Part shown: positions 4,382 through 6,339 of the stretch, one piece after another
Position numbering within the stretch: the first letter of the stretch is position 1
Layout of the letters: every line of letters begins with the position of its first letter
Source of the DNA: Pseudomonadota bacterium
GTDB lineage: Bacteria > Pseudomonadota > Alphaproteobacteria > Rhizobiales > Xanthobacteraceae
Reading direction: 5' to 3'
Assembly (NCBI GenBank): GCA_021779635.1
Contig: JAJYAH010000423.1
Span: forward strand, 1 to 6,339
Length of the DNA stretch: 6,339 nucleotides
The notes under the pieces: generated by a model
Databases searched by the model: none
What the model was told of the DNA's origin: nothing
What the model saw: the letters and a program-made list of their open reading frames with translations, nothing else
Position numbers and translations under genes: made by a program

Positions 4382-6295
4382 TTAGCGATATCCGGCGGCC
4401 TGCAGTTCAAACAGTTCCGAATAGCGCCCCGACTGGGCCAACAGCTCATCATGGGTCCCGGAAGCCTCGATGGTGCCGTCGGCGAGAACCAGAATGCGGT
4501 CCGCCATGCGCACGCTGGAAAAGCGGTGAGAGATCAGGATGGCTGTTTTTCCGGAGCTGAGTTCCTTGAAACGCTGAAACACCTCAAACTCCGATCGAGC
4601 GTCCAAAGCTGCGGTCGGCTCGTCCAGGATTAACACCGCCGCCTCGCGCATGTAGGCGCGCGCGATCGCGATTTTCTGCCATTCTCCGCCGGACAATTCC
4701 ACGCCGTCCTTGAACCGTTTGCCGATCATCTGCTGATAGCCGGCTGGCAATTTGGCAACGACCTCGTCCGCCTGGCTGCTTTTCGCGGCGCGGTTTATGC
4801 GGGCCAGATCGTCGCGCGCGGCAATCTTTCCGACCGCGATATTGTCGCCGGCGTTGAGATTGTAGCGGACGAAATCCTGGAAGATGACGCCCATGCTGCC
4901 GCGTAGCGCATCCAGATCGTACTCGCGCAGGTCATGGCCATCGAGCAGGATGCGGCCTTCGACGGGATCATAGAGCCGGCTGAGAAGCTTCACCAGGGTG
5001 GTCTTTCCGGCGCCGTTTTCTCCGACCAGTGCCAGCACCTCGCCGGCGTGAAGGGTGAAGCTGAGATGTCGCACCGCCCATCGCTCCGAGCCGGGGTAGC
5101 GAAATCCGACGTCTTCAAACTCAAAGCCATATAGAACAGGATTCGGGAAACTTCGCGGATTTGCCGGCGACAGGATTTCCGGCGTCACCTCGAAAAATGA
5201 AAACAGGTCGTTGAGATAGAGCGCCTGGCCGGCCGTACTGGAGAAACTGGTCAGCAGGCCCTCAAGAAGCGCGCGCAAGCGCCGGAACGAACCTGCAAGG
5301 AAGGTCAGGTCGCCGACCGAAAATTCTCCCGTCAAGGTGCGCCATGTGATGTAGGCATAGGCGAGATAGTAGCCGACGGTGCCGATCGCGGTGAACAGTC
5401 CTCCCCAACCGGCGCGCCGCAGTGCCAGCCGTCGATTGGCCGCGTAGAAATCGGCTGCCAGACGGATGTATCGATTGATCAGAAATCCGTTGAGACCGAA
5501 GATTTTCACTTCCTTTGCGGTCTCAACGCTGGCGGCGGTTTGCCGGACATAGTCGAGTTCGCGCCGCTCCGGGGTGCGGACAAAATCAAGCGAATAGCTT
5601 TGCGCGTTGAAATGCGCCTCGCCGACAAACGCCGGGACCAGGGCCAAAAAGAGCAGGGCGATCAGCCAGGGTGCATAGAAAATCAGGCCGGCGGCAAAAC
5701 TGACCACGGTCACGATATCTTGCGCCTGGCCGAATAGCTGCCCCATCAGCGACATTCTTCCGCTGGTCTGCCGGCGCGCCCGCTCGAGCTGGTCCTGAAA
5801 TTCGGAGTCCTCGAAATCCTCGAGGTCGAGCGTCGCGGCGTGCTGCATCAGGCGCACGCTTGAGGTGTTGGTCACGCGCTCGGACAACAGGCCGTCGATC
5901 AACGACACGACGCGACCAAGGATGTCCGCCAGCACGGCGAGCGCGAATTCGGCCAGAAGCAGCAGGCCCAGCCAGTTCAACAGGCCGCTGTCGAGCCACA
6001 GCCGCAGCGTTTCGGGCCTATGCGGCGCCTGCACCAGCGATACAACGTTGTCGATAATCAACTTGCCGACATAGAGGGTGATGACAGGCATCACCGCGCG
6101 AACTAGCCGCAACATCAGGGATGCCGCGGTCAATTCGGGGCTGGTGCGCCAAACCATCATCAGGAAGGGACGTAGATTCCTCAGCGCTCCGACGCGCTCC
6201 CTGAGAGATCGGCTGGATGCCGCAGATGTCCCCATTGCTGCTGAACCCGAGGGGCGCCGGGCGTCTCGGCCTCCATTGCTATAGTGCCGCGGCAT
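4382..6295 (-). CDS. ABC exporter half-transporter, fused membrane and ATP-binding domains
   Basis: A 637-residue inner-membrane protein expected to work as a dimer and export a substrate by ATP hydrolysis. The permease part (about 40-360) has hydrophobic helices near 57-82, 106-127, 192-207, 209-226, 297-318 and 326-350. The nucleotide-binding domain (about 390-632) is complete: Walker A GENGAGKT (425-432), Q-loop Gln473, signature LSGGEWQ (534-540), Walker B VLILDE (554-559), D-loop ALD and switch His590. The fused order and size are typical of MsbA/MdlB-like exporters. The substrate is not readable and no peptidase or accessory domain is present. The start is uncertain. ATG 6295 has no good ribosome-binding site, an in-frame ATG at 6235 gives 617 residues, and the frame has no stop between 6295 and the right edge, so a start outside the window is possible. 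Residues 1-40 are polar and probably cytoplasmic. It stands alone, followed by the separately controlled GntR gene. Confidence 0.93.
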   Translation of the reverse strand: MPRHYSNGGRDARRPSGSAAMGTSAASSRSLRERVGALRNLRPFLMMVWRTSPELTAASLMLRLVRAVMPVITLYVGKLIIDNVVSLVQAPHRPETLRLWLDSGLLNWLGLLLLAEFALAVLADILGRVVSLIDGLLSERVTNTSSVRLMQHAATLDLEDFEDSEFQDQLERARRQTSGRMSLMGQLFGQAQDIVTVVSFAAGLIFYAPWLIALLFLALVPAFVGEAHFNAQSYSLDFVRTPERRELDYVRQTAASVETAKEVKIFGLNGFLINRYIRLAADFYAANRRLALRRAGWGGLFTAIGTVGYYLAYAYITWRTLTGEFSVGDLTFLAGSFRRLRALLEGLLTSFSSTAGQALYLNDLFSFFEVTPEILSPANPRSFPNPVLYGFEFEDVGFRYPGSERWAVRHLSFTLHAGEVLALVGENGAGKTTLVKLLSRLYDPVEGRILLDGHDLREYDLDALRGSMGVIFQDFVRYNLNAGDNIAVGKIAARDDLARINRAAKSSQADEVVAKLPAGYQQMIGKRFKDGVELSGGEWQKIAIARAYMREAAVLILDEPTAALDARSEFEVFQRFKELSSGKTAILISHRFSSVRMADRILVLADGTIEASGTHDELLAQSGRYSELFELQAAGYR

Positions 6296-6339
6296 CCAGA
6301 GGATTCCCGGGATCGTTGGATTTGGGTTGCATGTTGCTT

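Noticed and set aside
4067..4633. 188-codon plus-strand frame spanning the GntR-ABC gap
   Set aside because: It overlaps both real genes on the opposite strand, with no ribosome-binding site or domain.

Overview
The window is GC-rich with strong codon bias toward G/C at third positions. Its families (MocR and FCD-GntR regulators, a class III-like zinc alcohol dehydrogenase, a DUF6166-like protein) fit an alphaproteobacterium, most likely Bradyrhizobium or a close relative. That placement is an inference from protein style, not from a marker gene. There are no rRNAs, tRNAs, CRISPR repeats, insertion sequences or phage genes, and it looks like ordinary chromosomal DNA.

Layout. Bases 1-335 (+) hold the last part of a MocR-type regulator/aminotransferase. 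Convergent to it, 362-1828 (-) is a compact three-gene unit, transcribed from right to left: a membrane di-iron fatty acid hydroxylase/sterol desaturase-family enzyme, a 129-residue four-helix membrane protein, and a 69-residue two-helix membrane protein. A promoter-bearing divergent gap (about 1829-2096) separates it from a two-gene (+) unit: a 102-residue DUF6166-like protein whose stop codon abuts the start of a zinc-dependent alcohol dehydrogenase (2406-3518). Six bases further on, a GntR/FCD regulator (-) ends convergently at 3525. Upstream of it lies a short regulatory gap with a candidate promoter, a tandem 7-bp repeat and a hairpin. Then comes a 637-residue ABC exporter half-transporter (4382-6295, -), whose reading frame stays open to the right edge.

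How the genes may work together. A membrane hydroxylase and a zinc alcohol dehydrogenase are divergently arranged around one control region, which would suit hydroxylation of a lipid or aliphatic substrate followed by oxidation of the alcohol. The heptamer TGATATA occurs in that control region and again in the promoter of the nearby GntR gene. This suggests, without proving, that the regulator controls both itself and the divergent units. The ABC exporter and the MocR fragment have no evident link to this module. I see no clear new defence or mobile system. The most testable novelties are the small uncharacterised membrane proteins tied to the hydroxylase, the DUF6166-alcohol dehydrogenase pair, and the altered metal site of the GntR protein.
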